The position numbers were made by a program, and so were the translations under genes. A stretch of 64,000 nt of DNA. Source: Adiantum capillus-veneris. Lineage: Eukaryota; Streptophyta; Polypodiopsida; Polypodiales; Pteridaceae. The stretch spans positions 142,030,211 to 142,094,210 of the forward strand of contig CM043966.1 in assembly GCA_014529385.2 (NCBI GenBank). Direction: 5' to 3'. A model generated the notes under the pieces. The model was not told the origin of the DNA and made no database searches. It was given only the letters and a program-made list of their open reading frames with translations. Shown here piece after piece: positions 25,080-35,449 of this stretch (within the stretch, counting starts at the first letter, position 1; each line of letters begins with the position of its first letter).

Positions 25080-26138
25080 AGCTACGCTTCACAGTGGTTT
25101 ACTTTCCTGGGAAAAATTCGGCAGAGTTTCCCTTGTAAACTGACCTCTGAACCAATATCAACCTGTCAAATGAACCAAGAAAGCTTCAGATTCTGCATAA
25201 ATTTCGGCAGTCTCCTTTGTAAAATGGCTCTAGTGTACTCAAAAACAGACCAAAAACAGCTCAAAAAACACTGTCTCTCTGACACTGTAAGCTGCGGGTA
25301 AACCTGTCCTGCACCTGTGCTGTCTCTCACTGTCCTGTCACTATCCTATAAGCATAGACTGCGACAATGCCTCAACGGCAGTAAAGCAAAGATGCAATCC
25401 CAACTGTCTAACTCACAGTCAATACATCCTAGTTGCCTATCTAAGGGTGCTCGAGGGATCGCTCCAAGACCTGTATCACCGAAAGGATCTCAACATTCGA
25501 GAATCCCCCAGCTCAATAAAACCTCACTCGACCCTCAACAATGGCTGCAGTAAATCTGACAGTACATAGACTTCCCACAAAGTCATACATCCACAAATTT
25601 CCCACTGTATGCTGTAACCGTTGCGGTGGTTGTTTGCTGCGTGACTCATAGCCAGCAAACCCTCATCAGACATACATCATCTCTGACAATACATCCCATG
25701 TGGAAGTACCTGCAATGTCAGGATGAAATCTGGAATATCAAGAAGCAAACACAAGCTACCTGATGAACTAGTGGATGTCGCCTATAGTCTGTGTGTAGAT
25801 GCGCCCGTGTCGTATGTGACACGCCTCTAAGAACTGTGAGCCGTCCTTCGATGTGTAGACAGCCACAAATCAACACTCTGGGAGTGTCGATATCCTCAGC
25901 ACCTGCAGTCGTAGGCCAAAAACCCCAAATTTGCAGAGTCGGATCTGCACCCGCTTAGACCACGTAGTCGAAAATGGCATGCGCAGAACTTTGTCGAAGC
26001 CGAACGGTGGCCGAGATGACCTCAGAATGAAATTCTGACAACACAAGATTTGGGGCCGTGTCTTCGCCTGTCGAATTTCACTCCAATCTGAGTTGGTGAC
26101 TCTAGCCTCCTGCAATGCTTCCCCGAGCCTCGATCTGA
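25080..26138 (-). other. Copia-2 untranslated leader
   Basis: About 1.06 kb lies between the primer site and the gag ATG. No ORF of note. Its length is large compared with the 192-bp LTR. Confidence 0.7.
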
Positions 26139-26150
26139 GCTCTGATACCA
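26139..26150 (-). other. Copia-2 primer binding site, initiator Met-tRNA type
   Basis: The plus strand reads GCTCTGATACCA, that is TGGTATCAGAGC on the element strand, two bases from the 5' LTR end. This is the standard plant LTR-element site complementary to the 3' end of methionine tRNA. Confidence 0.9.
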
Positions 26151-26152
26151 GT

Positions 26153-26344
26153 TGAAGGAGTACGAGCGGAAGTGCAACGCGAGAGAGAGTGCGAGAAGAA
26201 GAGCACGACGATATGGTGAACTCGCTCTACTGTAATGTGTAGAGCATAGTGAGTTCTTATTAGGTTTTTACAAAAGAATATGTGTACATACCTGGCGGCC
26301 CGCCCACTTACCTGGTCGACCACATTGGGCTTTATACCCCAACA
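26153..26344 (-). repeat. Copia-2 5' LTR (192 bp)
   Basis: Same length as the left LTR with one visible substitution. Followed by target-duplication copy TATAT. Confidence 0.95.
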
Positions 26345-26349
26345 TATAT

Positions 26350-27544
26350 GAGACACCACTCTAGTGATCATTCTACTTCTTTTCTTATCTTAAGATCTCT
26401 AAACTCTCCCCCACACTGTACAACATCTTTTTATATGACAATCCCTTAGTTTAATATCGGTTTGATAAAGTTAAGCTCATTATATTTAATTTCTTTTAAG
26501 TATCTCTCGTGTAGATATTTCCACGAGGCTATACCCAATCAATTTTGCAACAAGCAAGAATACCGTTGGACACCTATAGAAGACAAAGCTCTTTTACTTG
26601 TCTACATTGTGTTATGAGCAAAAAAATCAATTATCTCTAACATCATGGCTTGTACTTTCATTGATTGGAGCTTCTAGTGACAAGATTTGTCATGAAACTA
26701 TACACCTACTCACATGAGCTTAGTTGATTTGGAATGATCATCAACATTTGGTACATACTTCAACATTCCAACCTACTCCAATTTGGTACCAAATAGGTAG
26801 TAAATGTTTTGGTTTTTTAATGTCTTGTCTAGTCCATTGGTCACGTGCACACAGATTTGCCTATTTAGGCGGTGTGTAAGTGCTTATCCTGGTGTAGATT
26901 CATCGATTTAGGCAGCACAACAACAAACTACAGATTCTACTTTAAACAATATTAAGTGCAGATCCGTCAGTTTAGGCAACACAAGTATAGATGCCGATTT
27001 AGACAACACCAATCACAAAATCACGTTGTAGTGATTGGCCACCAGTGCCTTTAGTATGATTTTGTTACTCGGGTATGTAATGAAAGTGATTTTGGATTGG
27101 GAATTTGATTTATATTTGGTATATGATTATTTTTTATCGTGAAAATGTTTATGGAATTGAACTGATAATTTATGAGAATTGATTATTGAACAATGAGTGT
27201 GACCAATGATATCTTGATACATCAGGATATGACATATATTGCTTATTCTAGTGGTATGGGACACTAGAATCTGCAGCAAGTGGATGACGACAAGCATAAG
27301 CGAATTCATTTGTTTAAATTTAAAAAGTTTTATTTTTGACACATGATTTTTAACCATTCTTTTTGACAAGTATTGTTTGCAGGTAACTTAGCAACTGAGG
27401 ACAGTTGCTAAGTTAGCAATTGAGGACAATTGCTTTCTAATGGAGGGGTATGTAATGGAAATAATATTTTATTATTAAAGTGCTCTTTATGAGCCATGTT
27501 CACTGTATGTATGTGCGGACAGTCTGTATTCACTTTGAGCATTC
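26350..27544. other. AT-rich intergenic DNA with small repeats
   Basis: No gene seen. About 26850-27010 holds four diverged copies of a motif around CGATTTAGGCAACACAA. A perfect 14-bp inverted repeat lies at 27384-27415. Confidence 0.45.
27384..27415. repeat. Perfect 14-bp inverted repeat with 4-base loop
   Basis: TAACTTAGCAACTG (27384-27397), loop AGGA, CAGTTGCTAAGTTA (27402-27415). A third diverged half-copy (TTAGCAATTGAGGACAATTG) follows immediately. Confidence 0.85.
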
Positions 27545-27975
27545 AAAAAATCTATAAATAAATATCGTGCAAGAGGAAAATGCTCACTCTTGCACAAGTG
27601 CTTGTGTTATTCTTCTCTCCTCTCCTCTATCTGTGCCGGTGTAGCACTCCGCTCTAGGAAGTGCATGTACACGTGCTTTCTCTCTTTCTCTCGCTCTTTG
27701 CTCTCTCTGTTTGCGTATAGCTTTGATTATATGCTTACTAGAATTGCCAGGTATTCTAAATAAATACATGCAAGTGCACGTGGGGAGATTGCACCCAGTG
27801 TATGTGTTCATTTTCTCTTCTCTCACCTCTCCTCTCTCAACGTGCTTGTATAGCACTCCGCTCTAGGAGGTGCACTTGCACATTCTCTTCTCTTCTCTCT
27901 TTTGCTCTTTGTCTCTCTCAGATCGTGTCTAGCTTCGATTTTGTGTATGCGCGGAATGTTAGGTATGTAAATCTA
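27545..27975. repeat. Two diverged tandem units of about 209 bp, LTR-like
   Basis: Both units carry AAATAAATA near their start, a CT-rich stretch, TAGCACTCCGCTCTAGGA (27642 and 27851, period 209), a second CT-rich stretch, and TAGCTTCGATT-like wording before ATGT. The first has TATAAATA at 27553. They look like duplicated promoter/R regions of a solo LTR (inference). No coding content. Confidence 0.6.
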
Positions 27976-28335
27976 TCGATTTATAGCTTGTAGCGTGTTC
28001 TTTTGTGTATATTTGCAAGCACTCTACGCTCCCGTTTGTAGCAAAAATAATCTCTACTATTTTCCAAAAAGCAATGTGAATGTTTGTATAGAAGAACCTT
28101 GTTGTTTAATCTATTTTTCAAATTTAGCTTGTCCTTGAGCACTTTCTTAAAAACATTTTGATCCTAGAAAAGCCCTTTAATAGCATGCACCCACATCGTG
28201 GAGATATCTTCTTGAAGAATCTTAGACAATGCTCACCTGAGAATGCTCCTTCAATTTTGCAAATTGAAGGAGGAGAAAACTTTCTATTTTTAACAATAGA
28301 AAGCCAAACAAGTTAACCGCCTCTCAAAAAAAATT
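27976..28335. other. Intergenic DNA, nothing recognised
   Basis: AT-rich, no ORF of interest, no boundary repeats. Confidence 0.4.
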
Positions 28336-28338
28336 ATT

Positions 28339-28341
<3 letters not shown>

Positions 28342-28374
<33 letters not shown>

Positions 28375-28401
28375 CAGTGGGAGACTATGGAAGGCAGCCC
28401 C

Positions 28402-28471
<70 letters not shown>
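28342..28471. repeat. CT microsatellite, 35-base pure C tract, CT microsatellite
   Basis: (CT)n lies at 28342-28373, an uninterrupted run of 35 C at 28403-28437, then (TC)n to about 28471. Both dinucleotide runs have the same phase and flank a short unique segment (28374-28402). Confidence 0.9.
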
Positions 28472-28473
<2 letters not shown>

Positions 28474-28539
28474 GGTGCCTAAGACAAGGAGGTCGCAAGG
28501 ACAGTCCACATCACATCCTTGCGAGGGAGAACTTGTAGG

Positions 28540-28850
28540 GATTTAATAATCACGTGATCGCATGATTTGTTTATGTGATTACCATGTGCTATTATCATAT
28601 TCACATAATTACACTTTACATGATCACATTTACATGATCGAGCTATTATTTTTTCGTGGCGGGTCCCATTGGGATATGGCAAAAACCCACCAATGCGCCT
28701 ACCAGGATATGGAAAAGCACGATGGGACTACTGGTTTAGGTGGTTTTTGTAGGTTGATAGAAAGGTGATGTGAACATTTAACGTGATCACAAGTTTTAAA
28801 AAGTGATCACTCAACGTTATTAACATGTTCGAGTGTTTGTGATCACGTTG
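28540..28850. repeat. GATCAC-rich segment with 13-bp inverted repeat
   Basis: AACGTGATCACAA (28780-28792) is the exact reverse complement of TTGTGATCACGTT (28837-28849). GTGATCAC occurs three times between 28782 and 28847, and related CATGATCAC/CACGTGATCG words occur at 28550-28645. No gene seen. Confidence 0.6.
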
Positions 28851-28886
28851 ATGAAATCCATGGGGAGAAGACCAGGTTTGTAGGAG

Positions 28887-28888
<2 letters not shown>

Positions 28889-28946
<58 letters not shown>
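28889..28946. repeat. (TC)n microsatellite
   Basis: Pure CT run. The sequence just after it (GGTCTTGAGTTCAACTCC, about 28952) resembles a pol III B box. Confidence 0.9.
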
Positions 28947-28950
<4 letters not shown>

Positions 28951-29173
28951 CAGGTCTTGAGTTCAACTCCTCGTCGGCTAGATCTTTAAGGTCTCTTGGG
29001 ATAGTTTCCTACGACGTTAAAACTCTCTTCTTCTTCTTCTTCTCTCTCTCTCTCTCTCTTTTTGTGTGTCGTGTCTCTTTCTAGTACGCAATCATGTTGG
29101 CCTCCTCTATCTCTGTTGGGCGTGTGGCCTTCGCCTTGCCGCCTGTGTAGTGCTCAAGAGCATGCTCGTAGGG

Positions 29174-29297
29174 GTGGCATTTTTAAAATTTATCAATCTA
29201 TATACTAACCTCATGGTTTGCAGGTAATAGAAAATCCGAAACCCACCATTAGGCAATACAGACCATGAGGTCAGTGTATAGGTTAATAGCATGCCAC
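29174..29297. repeat. Foldback element, imperfect arms
   Basis: GTGGCAT (29174) pairs with ATGCCAC (29291-29297), and TATATACTAACCTCATGGT (29199-29217) pairs with the segment 29262-29280 with two mismatches in 19. The loop is about 44 bp. The structure is MITE-like, but there is no clear target duplication. Confidence 0.6.
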
Positions 29298-29646
29298 TAT
29301 CCACTTTGAATGAAAAAAAAGGAAGCATTAGGAAAGAAATGGATTCATTTTTGGGTCTAGTGAGAGAATGCTCCTAAATCAATAGGAAGAAGGCTAACGT
29401 TACGTAGAAATTCTTTTTTCTATTTTTTGAAAATGTCCATGAAAACCATTTTGGTGAAATTTTCATTGTCACCAAAAAGTAAGGCGCTTGATAGTGAAAT
29501 CTTGCACAAGCGCCGAGCGCCTTTTTATGACCCGTTGTTGCTATCTCGCACAAGCATCAATCACCTTTTTATGAGGTACTCGTAATTCAAATTCGAATGG
29601 GTCGTAATTGATAGTGATTGATAGGTATTATTTAAGACTATGAAAG

Positions 29647-29712
29647 GGTCAGAACCAAGCGAATAGAGGCCCTTGAGGGGTCTCTGGGGCCTCTATTCGC
29701 TTGGTTTTGACC
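29647..29712. repeat. Long hairpin, 26-bp stem, 14-base loop
   Basis: Arm 29647-29672 (core AACCAAGCGAATAGAGGCCC) pairs with arm 29687-29712. There is one mismatch in 26, which would be a G-U pair in RNA. The loop is TTGAGGGGTCTCTG. Either the fold of a small RNA precursor or the remains of an inverted-repeat element. Confidence 0.85.
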
Positions 29713-30346
29713 TCATGAGGCCCTAGGCGTAAAAAGGTTGTATCTTGAGCTAGAGACATCGGATTTTAGTGTTTTGAAGTGTTATTCCAAGGTTTTTATG
29801 CATTCATGGTGTTCTTTTTGTATTATGGAAACATCTCTTATGTGTTTTCTCTCATTGCACATCACATCGCTCATTAAGATTCACGGACATGGATTTGTGT
29901 GCACACTTAAGTTGGGCTCTTGAAAAGCATTTTGTACGAGCATACACATGAGTGATTGGGCAAACTTATACCTTGTGTACTTTTCAGGATTACCTCTCTC
30001 TATGTTGAGGTGGCGTTTCTTACAGGGCCCAAAATTGAGTCCAAATTTCTCCTAATGTGACTAGGATGTAGTATTGCTTTCTCGTTTTAATCAAAATAAT
30101 GGCTCATATGTAATCTTGCTTTCTCATCTCATGTTTATGGAATGTAATGGCTCGAGCGAAATTAAATCCCCATCAATAACAAGATCGCCCCCCCACAAAA
30201 AAAAAACCTTTTGGCCTTGGCCTTGCAACGAGGTAGCGAGGCATCGTCTCAACTGCACTCAAAGTTGTCCTACGCGACCTCCCCCCTCCTGCACCTCCAC
30301 GCGACCTCCTTCCTCCTGTCCCCCCTGCCTTGGGGGTGGGGGGGGG

Positions 30347-30396
<50 letters not shown>

Positions 30397-30767
30397 CCCA
30401 CCTCCAATCGACAAATAGAGAGAGAATCTCCTTGGAGATCTTTGATTTTTCTTTTTTTTGCTATGGTGCACACATAATCATCTTCCAGTTGGTACCTCCT
30501 CTTATTGGTGTTGGTTTAAAAAAATTCCATTACCTACAAGAGTCCCCAAATCTCCTCCCCCTCCTTATAAAAAAGAGAGAGAAAAATGCTATGTGCCTCT
30601 TCGTCTCCTCCCTCGCTGCTCGTTCCTCTGCATCTCTATGCCCCCCCCCCCCGACAAACCACCATGTTAACATGTCCTGCCAGCAGTCACCTCATCCCAA
30701 ACGTTTCAAGCTCATACTCAAGCAACTCTCGCTTTCTCACAGCTTTCTCTTCCTCATCTTCCACGGG
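29713..30767. other. Intergenic DNA with G and GA tracts
   Basis: No supported gene. A 12-G run at 30338-30349 leads directly into (GA)n to about 30393, and a 10-C run is near 30643-30652. Confidence 0.5.
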
Positions 30768-30820
30768 GTAGCATCTTGCACACGCTGAAAGCAGCCAGAA
30801 AGGCTTCTATGATTGAACAA
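30768..30820. repeat. LINE-C flanking direct repeat, 3' copy
   Basis: These 53 bp match 35308-35360 with four mismatches and directly adjoin the LINE-C tail. Most simply a long target site duplication. Confidence 0.7.
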
Positions 30821-30863
30821 CACAAGAGATAGATAGATAGATAGATAGTTCTATTATCGTCCT

Positions 30864-30885
30864 CACAGGTCAAATATGACCTGTG
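30864..30885 (-). other. LINE-C 3' hairpin (9-bp stem)
   Basis: CACAGGTCA-AATA-TGACCTGTG is a perfect stem just inside the tail. It is longer than the 6-bp stems of LINE-A and LINE-B at the same place. Confidence 0.6.
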
Positions 30886-30901
30886 GTACCAAATAAACAT
30901 G

Positions 30902-33900
30902 TCACGTGGTGTGAGTGGAGGTCATAAGTGACTCTCGATGCTCAAAAATGGCTGAAATGAGCATCGCAATAGAGAGTCCACATTGTGGTTGGGAGAGGAA
31001 AATATGTAGGGAGAGCTCATGGCTGAATATATGGGGAAAAGAGGACCTAATGTGGTCAAAAGCTGAGCACTCAAGTAGTGTGTGGTACTCACACTCTCGC
31101 ACTTGACGAGGGCATAAGGTGCAAAGTCGATGAGACTCCTCGCCAATGCCCCAACGTCCTATCTCGCATCGTAGAGAATAGGAGCTAAGACGAATGGAGG
31201 CAATGGTGCGGATCGCACTCAACGGGATGGGCTCAAGGATGTAGGGATGGATTCCGTTACCTCGTTCACAAAAGAAGAGAGATTTGTAGTTTGGGGTAAT
31301 GTGTGTGGTGTAATGGCTGAAGCGAGAACCTCCGGATTTCTCCCAAGCCGTGATACATTGGTGTTGTAAGAAGGCCTCATTAACTCGGGAGTTGATCGAC
31401 GCATCCTTGACCAAGTGACATGCATCCCATCTTCCAAACCATTTCTTGATGTCAAGAATCCACTCCGAACTTAATTTTTAGCTCTTGCATGTCTTTTGGA
31501 CCTTTTGACTTGCTTCATATGCGATTCTAGGAAGTCGATACAAAGGGCTACATTGTGTCTTAAGCATGTACTTCACAACCCTTTGCATGCCCAAGACCTC
31601 AATGGGAACCGATCCGAACTCAAGAAGTAAGAGCATGTAGGGTGTTTGTGTCTTGACTTTGAAAAAGTTGGTGAGAAAACGCTTTTGGACATTCTCAAAC
31701 TCTTTCCAAGTAGACTTCCTGACGCTACCATCCCACAGTTCCACTCCATAAAGAAGCATTGACCAATGTGTCAAAGAGGTACTTTTTGAGAGCCCAACAC
31801 TTGATCTCTCCAGCATTGCACATGTTCTCAAGTGCATAATAAGCCCTCTTTCTGACTTCCAAGCGACGCATTGCACAATCCTTCCATCTATGATTGGATG
31901 GAATCTCAAGGCCAAGGTACTTGAAGCTATCTACCTCTTTAAGTTGCTCATTGCTGTATACAATGCATGGATTTTCATCATTGAAGGTCTTTACAAGCAT
32001 AACTTTGGTTTTGGATCCATTCACGATCAGCCGGCTATGTAGGCAAAAGCGTTCCAAGACACTCATAAGCTTTTGTGCATCTTCTAAAGTATGTGCCAAG
32101 AGCACTACATCATCGGCATAAAGCAAAAGCATGATCATCGCATTTCCGATCTTAACCTCTTCTATGCCTTCTTGTTGCATAAAATCAAGAACCATGCGTT
32201 CCAATTCATCAATGAGTAGCCCAAAGAGGGTCGGGGAAAGTGGGCATTCTTGTTTGACACCAATGGTGATTGAAAAAAATTCTGAAATTCCATCTCCCAT
32301 ATGTAGTTGACATATCACTTTTTGGCAAATGCGAAAGATTGCATGCATAAATTCTCTCGGCACTTGAAGGCTTTGCATATGTCTCCAAAGATTTCCTCGT
32401 GGTACCATGTCAAAAGCTTTCTTGAAATACACAAAGCAACAATACAACTTTTTTGCTTTCAATCGAGACGCTTCCATAAGAACTCAAAGAGTGACAAGGT
32501 GATTAATAGTGCTACGATGCTTTGAAAAACCTGCTTGGCCAAGCGTACGTTTGTCGTTCTTTTCAGCCCATTCACTTATCTTCATCTCAGTGATACATCC
32601 AAATAACCTTGCCATCAAAGAACCAACCATTATAGTGCGATAGTTGTTCACATTGTTTACATCTCCTCCTTTGTGTAAAGGTTTGATCCAATTTGCACTC
32701 CAATCATGAGGCATGTCATGCTGAAGTGCAAGGTTAAACATATCGCGTATCCAATATCATGTTTTCTTACTTGTCCATTTAATCATTTCAACCTTGAGAG
32801 CTTGAAGGTTCCCTGCCTTGCGAGTAGCAAGTTTCTCAAGCGCGCGGCATACATCTTCAATGGTAAAGAAGGGAGGCATAAACGGAAGGGAGCTACAACA
32901 CTCCATCTTATCAACATTGTATTGCTCATAGAGGTTCTTGCAATGTGTATACATATCCTCAAGAGTCAAGTCACCAAAGCTCTCAACACGCTTGCCTTTT
33001 AGATTTTGCCAAAACTTGCCACATGCATGTGCTTTCTTTTACACTAAAAGAAATTGTTTTTTGACTTCTCACCTTCTCCTCTGTTTTTGAACAAGTGCTT
33101 TGTATGTGTGTGAACGTTCCAAGTAAACTTCCTTGTCTTTGCTTGCATCCAACCTTAGCAAGTGTTTTCGGGCTTGACTACATCCCATGTCAAACCATTT
33201 CTTCTTGGTGCTACCTTTCTTAGACCTTTTGCAAGATATGTGTTTCGTCGAAAAGCATTCCTTCGCACAAGAGCAAATTACTTCTTTGAAAACTTTCCAC
33301 TTGCATTCTAATGTTGGGCTATCTTGATGCTCTGTCATGCTTAACATTTGGTCCACCATATCAACATATATAAGTGCTCGTTTGAAGTCTAGACGTAGGT
33401 ACAAATGATTCACATCATGATTGGAGGCTACATGCTCGGGTCTTTTACCACACTTGAGGTCAATACATAACATCCTATGATCTGATTCCGGATTCCATTC
33501 ACCAAGTGAAAAGCTTTGTGTACATTCTAGAGTGGCTTCCGAAAACAACAGACAGTCAATCACGCTATCACCATTGTGTTTTCTACATGTAAAGTCAATG
33601 GTGCCTTGCCATAAAGATACACCATTTGCAATGAGCATTTCGGTACTATTGCACATATGTAGAAGTGACTTTCCATAGTGATCCAGTTCTTTTGCATCAT
33701 TAGAACTTCGATTATACATGTATGAGTCATCCATTCTTCTTGAGACATGCGGCATGTCGACTTGTTGTGTGTCGTGTTGTAACGTATTTGTGCGAGCATT
33801 CATGTCTCCAAAGACAATGACTTCACCCTGGTCCTTGTACTGAGCAATGTCTTCCTCTAGTTCAACAAAGGGCTGATCTCTATCCATATCCAAGTGAGCA

Positions 33901-34271
33901 TAAACGTTGGAGTCATAGTGAGGAATAGCAACCAGCCACAAACATGACTTGACCATTTGGTGGGCTGATTTTCAGCCATAAGGAGCGTTTATACTTATCT
34001 TCTTTGACAATAGAAACATCTTTCAAACCCTTTTTGATCATACATGCTACGCCTCCTTGGCCTCTACATTGCTTTGCCTTTTTGGCCCACATCAAAGCAC
34101 ATCGTATTTGTCAAATCCAAGAATTCGTTGCGCATCATGCTCCCATGTTTCGACAAGAAGTATCACATCGGAGTCATTGGTAAGCTCATCAATGCCAATT
34201 CCCGCATTCCATGGATACCCGTCACAATTCCAAAAGCATATTGGCAAGCGTGAGTTGGTCTCATAGATCAT
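30902..34271 (-). pseudogene. LINE-C ORF2: endonuclease, reverse transcriptase, zinc-binding C-terminus
   Basis: The ATG at 34271-34269 starts an AP-endonuclease-like domain: FWNCDGYPWNAG, LLVETWEHD, GDMNARTN near 33810, SVIDCLLFS near 33560 and the ESDHRML active-site motif near 33480. Reverse transcriptase follows (ANWIKPLHKGG near 32690, GVKQECPLSPTLFGLL near 32250, YADDVVLLA near 32110), then the Cys/His cluster near 31070-31130. Lesions seen: frame shifts near 34093 and 33925; stops near 33069, 33039, 32757 and 32484; a 5-base deletion relative to LINE-B near 31760; and a stop near 31478. The catalytic YADD survives. Confidence 0.88.
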
Positions 34272-34277
34272 GTGTCC

Positions 34278-35146
34278 CTATTTGTTGGGTGGCTTTGCAT
34301 CCTCCTCAAGTGACTTTTCTTCTTGAGATGATACCTTAACCTTCTTGCTTCTTTCCTCATATGCTTTGCAACGTACATTTTGTTGCATAAGAGTGCGATC
34401 CTCATATACATTACAACCCATTTCTTTGAGGTAGATCCAACTATTGTCAAGAATGATCTTTCTCTTTACTTCATCAGCCATTTACATACAACAGGTCTTT
34501 CTCCCGAGTGAGGGACTCCTTGTTTTCCAACTCGATGTGCACCATAAGACATGATTCCAGACATGCCAAAGCATGTAGCAAAAAACTCTTCAATAGCAAT
34601 CTCAAGAGATTGGGGTGTTTCCATGCTTTCCTCCTTGATTCCACAAATGACGATGTTCTTTGAGCGTTTTTGCCGTTCTTGCAATTCTTGAGTGTCCACA
34701 TTCTCTACATTCTTTGCTTGGACAACGGCTTGCATGATAGGAGATGTAGAAACCACATTATCCTTACATATATCAACCCATGATTTGGATAAATTCTCAA
34801 CTTTGCTCAAGCACTCTTTCAATACATTCATGTCAACAAGAGAGTGCTTACATTCTTGAACTTCATTCTCAAGATGCATCAAGCGTGTTGTTTGCATTTC
34901 AAGAACCTTCTTAAGGTGCTCATTCTCCACAACGAGAACTCTTAAAGTTCCATTCTCCATTGCAAGTGCTCGCAGCTCTTCACCTTGCTTGTTGATGGCT
35001 TCTTGTAATGAGACCAAGCAAGCCATGATCATTGCTTCCGTTGTTGTAGACGATGTGGTTGGATTAGCATCCAAATTCCTTGGAGATTTTGCATCATTCT
35101 CCATGATGAGTGTGGATTTTCCACCCTTGCGAGTTTTGTCCGACAT
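34278..35146 (-). pseudogene. LINE-C ORF1, coiled-coil RNA-binding protein, frameshifted
   Basis: The ATG at 35146-35144 (MSDKTRKGGKST) opens a Lys-rich N-terminus, a long heptad-like helix (about residues 50-150), and an L1 ORF1-type core beginning RQKRSKNIVICGIKEES. The frame ends at 34466, but the conserved continuation (MADEVKRKIIL...EDRTLMQQNVR) lies in the next frame from 34481 to the stop at 34278. Loss of one base in the AAATGG run at about 34482 explains this. An upstream extension of the frame into the CT microsatellite is not real coding sequence. Confidence 0.75.
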
Positions 35147-35206
35147 TGCCTTCAAGTCGGCAACAAAAACACAAAGTTTTGATAGTTTTTTCAATTCTGA
35201 GATGCT

Positions 35207-35222
35207 CTGTGTGTGTGTGTGT

Positions 35223-35304
<82 letters not shown>
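35207..35304. repeat. (GT)n then (GA)n at the LINE-C 5' end
   Basis: GT units (35207-35252, with one TC break) pass directly into GA units (to about 35304) between the ORF1 leader and the 5' flanking repeat. Confidence 0.9.
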
Positions 35305-35307
<3 letters not shown>

Positions 35308-35358
35308 GTGGCATCTTGCACAAGCTCAAAGCAGCTAGAAAGGCTTCTATGATTGAAC

Positions 35359-35360
<2 letters not shown>
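35308..35360. repeat. LINE-C flanking direct repeat, 5' copy
   Basis: 53 bp, four mismatches to 30768-30820. Followed by another (GA)n run. Confidence 0.7.

Positions 35361-35364
<4 letters not shown>

Positions 35365-35444
<80 letters not shown>
35365..35444. repeat. (GA)n microsatellite
   Basis: GA run with a single AAA interruption near 35405. Confidence 0.9.

Positions 35445-35449
<5 letters not shown>

Larger units (their letters stand above)
20825..26349 (-). mobile_element. Copia-2, near-intact Ty1/copia element with TATAT target duplication
   Basis: The two 192-bp LTRs (20830-21021 and 26153-26344) differ by one base that I can see (G versus T in the CCTGG/T-CGACC stretch). The element is bracketed by TATAT at 20825-20829 and 26345-26349. 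Primer site, polypurine tract and full gag-pol are present. The coding frame has a single stop. Near-identical LTRs and an exact target duplication mean a recent insertion. Confidence 0.97.
30821..35307 (-). mobile_element. LINE-C, full-length but inactive L1-like LINE
   Basis: It has two ORFs: ORF1 (35146 to 34278), then ORF2 with AP endonuclease, reverse transcriptase and C-terminal zinc region (34271 to 30902). The 3' hairpin is at 30864-30885, and the tail is about five TATC units (30826-30848 on the plus strand, as GATA). The 5' end carries GT and GA microsatellites (35207-35304). A 53-bp direct repeat flanks it. About 4.5 kb, somewhat short for a plant L1. Confidence 0.9.

Noticed and set aside
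30768-35360. The 53-bp pair as the 5' end of two tandem LINE copies
   Set aside because: Sequence left of 30768 is not LINE sequence, so a flanking duplication fits better.
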